DNA of 64,000 nucleotides from Capilliphycus robustus (GTDB lineage Bacteria; Cyanobacteriota; Cyanobacteriia; Cyanobacteriales; Microcoleaceae): the NCBI RefSeq assembly GCF_034932365.1, contig NZ_JAYGHR010000001.1, positions 1 through 64,000 on the forward strand, written 5' to 3'. This document shows positions 62,800 to 64,000 of the stretch, one piece after another. The notes under the pieces are model-generated. The model searched no databases and had not been told where the DNA came from. It was given only the letters and a program-made list of their open reading frames with translations. The first letter of the stretch is position 1; each line of letters begins with the position of its first letter. A program made the translations under genes and the position numbers.

Positions 62800-63366
62800 C
62801 TATTTCACGTTTGCAGTGGCTTTGGTTGTCGCACTGCTGCTACCATTGGTAACACTACTGTCGCTTCCTTGCAAGTGGGCTTCGAGGAACCACAAGCGCA
62901 TATCAACGGTCCGTGAGATTTCGGTGTATAAATCCGCAGTATCCGCATCTCCTAAGCCACCCGTTTGATCAATCGCCTCACGAACGTGTTTGGCGTACAT
63001 CGCAAAGCGATCGGCTAAAGCGGTTACATGATCTTGACCCTCCTGGATATCAAAGGGATATTCTGGCAAAATAGAATCAGTGGCCGCGACCCGAGCAGTC
63101 CCCATCGCAAACCCTCCCAAGGCAGTGATCCGTTCCGCAACCAGATCAACATATCCTTCAAGTTCACCCGCCATTTCATCAAACAGTAAGTGTAGAGAAT
63201 AGAAGTTCATTCCCTTAACGTTCCAGTGGGCTTGTTTGACTTGGGTTTTTAGGTCTAAAGTCGTTGCTAATGTTGCATTCAGAATTGCTGCGATTTCTTG
63301 ACGAGTTTCTGCGGAAAAATCAATCCGAGAGGGATAAAGACGGGTTTTTAGGTTATTGTTACTCAT
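62800..63366 (-). CDS. dps: Dps-family ferritin-like protein
   Basis: 188 residues. The inter-subunit ferroxidase residues are present: His47 (QAHWNVKGMNF), His59, Asp63 and Glu67 (LHLLFDEMAGE). A C-terminal Ser/Thr/Ala-rich tail of ~25 residues (SDSSVTNGSSSATTKATANV) follows the four-helix bundle. Dps proteins store iron and protect DNA from peroxide. The HTH-GrpE-like gene follows downstream and sulfiredoxin lies upstream. Confidence 0.92.
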   Translation of the reverse strand: MSNNNLKTRLYPSRIDFSAETRQEIAAILNATLATTLDLKTQVKQAHWNVKGMNFYSLHLLFDEMAGELEGYVDLVAERITALGGFAMGTARVAATDSILPEYPFDIQEGQDHVTALADRFAMYAKHVREAIDQTGGLGDADTADLYTEISRTVDMRLWFLEAHLQGSDSSVTNGSSSATTKATANVK

Positions 63367-63473
63367 GGATTTATACTCCTTTTAGGTTGATTGGTTTGAG
63401 AATTCAGCAGCTTAATAAATCATTACAAACTATGACCGGATTTTACCCTGTTTTGGTACTTGATTAATCTATC

Positions 63474-63734
63474 TCAAGCCAGATGCTTTCTGAGGACAGA
63501 TTGGGGTGCTTTACGCACTTTACAACGAATGGTTTCATAGCCGAGATTGGTACAGGCTTCAAAACGATGACAGCCTGAAAAACCATAGTATTGGCCGTCT
63601 ACTTCTAACACTTCAATGGGTTCTTGCAAGCCGATTTCTCGAATAGACTCCATTAAAGCTGCGACTTTGGCCGCATCCGTCGCCCGAGGCAGTGGACGCC
63701 GAATCTGCTTCAGGGGAATGTCCTGAACTTGCAC
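63474..63734 (-). CDS. srx: Sulfiredoxin
   Basis: 86 residues, ParB/Srx fold. The catalytic motif FSGCHRFEA holds Cys55 and the following His/Arg. QDIPLKQIRRPLPRATDAAK is the typical N-terminus. Sulfiredoxin uses ATP to reduce overoxidised 2-Cys peroxiredoxin. It lies 107 bases upstream of dps on the same strand. AAGGAGA lies just before the ATG. Confidence 0.9.
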   Translation of the reverse strand: MQVQDIPLKQIRRPLPRATDAAKVAALMESIREIGLQEPIEVLEVDGQYYGFSGCHRFEACTNLGYETIRCKVRKAPQSVLRKHLA

Positions 63735-63976
63735 GATATTTTCTCCTTAATTTTCTCTCTTCTTAAATCATACTCATAACGACTTCGTTTTAACAACTAA
63801 AGTCAAGAAACGCTGACATGACTTTTTGGGGTAAGCCCGATTGTCAGAGGCTGATCTTTCCGGATAGCTGTTCAATCGAGTGTAGTATCCCTTGTTCTGT
63901 GAAACAGGGAACTATAAATTAAGTCACAGATGTACTCATCGGACAAGCAATCAACAATCACCAGACATTGGACTGT

Positions 63977-64000
63977 ATGACAACGGATAAAAAAGCACAA
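63977..64000 (+). CDS. Possible start of a gene cut by the window end
   Basis: ATG ACA ACG GAT AAA AAA GCA CAA stays open to the last base (MTTDKKAQ). It is only eight codons and lacks a clear ribosome site. It is noted only because the 240 bases before it hold no other gene. Confidence 0.25.

Overview
The window is cyanobacterial chromosome, most likely from a filamentous, Oscillatoriales-type organism (that rank is inference). Three things support this. HIP1 octamers (GCGATCGC) are scattered throughout. Heptanucleotide tandem arrays (STRR type) fill several intergenic gaps. Many genes belong to cyanobacterial families: ClpR/ClpP, fbp-zwf-opcA, ThyX, DUF1350, an Mo_nitro_C-type domain, a CyRepA1-like protein and an ETR1-type ethylene sensor. 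Coding density is high and DNA is moderately AT-rich. I saw no rRNA, tRNA or CRISPR array.

Layout. 0-6.7 kb: the right end of an IS200/IS605-type tnpB element cut by the window edge, lptB and an LptF/G permease, a polytopic membrane protein, a Pro/Ser/Thr-rich membrane-anchored protein, a hairpin-bounded non-coding element, and pgl. 6.7-9.7 kb: a signalling cluster of three FHA proteins (one with zinc ribbons) and a PRC-barrel protein. 9.7-12.7 kb: a sugar-type ABC ATPase and an HD-domain gene split by a tnpB insertion. 12.7-16.4 kb: a nucleotide cluster (thyX, dut, dCMP-deaminase-like gene, zinc ribbon gene, adk, RNase PH). 16.4-20.9 kb: two STRR arrays in opposite orientation enclosing a VWA gene, a decayed copy of that gene's start, clpR and clpP, then a J-domain gene. 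21-22.2 kb: an intact tnpB element of the same family as the one at base 1. 22.4-27.1 kb: the oxidative pentose phosphate genes fbp, zwf and opcA behind a highly structured leader.

27-42 kb: accessory genes. They are a PD-(D/E)XK-like protein, LarA-like racemase, SAM hydroxide adenosyltransferase, a CHAT/TPR protein divergent from a FecR-domain protein, an AEC permease overlapping a BrnT/BrnA toxin-antitoxin pair, an M3 oligopeptidase, an EEP-family protein, and a large plasmid-type replication protein with iteron-like repeats behind it. 42-46 kb: a two-gene operon of an ethylene-binding histidine kinase and a REC-PAS-GGDEF-EAL response regulator. 46-54 kb: a MITE-like element, a MoeB/rhodanese-JAMM pair, ankyrin and small genes, coaX, an M16 peptidase and a TerB/Mo_nitro_C protein. 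54.5-58.1 kb: a DUF4347-Calx-beta-RTX surface protein gene now in three reading frames. 58-64 kb: DUF4112, DUF1350, an RsbW/RsbU/RsbV-like partner-switching set, an HTH-GrpE-like fusion, dps and sulfiredoxin.

How the genes work together. fbp, zwf, opcA and the distant pgl run and assemble the oxidative pentose phosphate entry. dut and the deaminase supply dUMP to ThyX. The ethylene kinase probably controls c-di-GMP through its neighbour. Dps and sulfiredoxin are an oxidative-stress pair. The strongest candidates for something little described are the ethylene/c-di-GMP operon, the replication protein with its repeats, the MITE, and the tnpB elements whose right ends define a probable guide-RNA scaffold.
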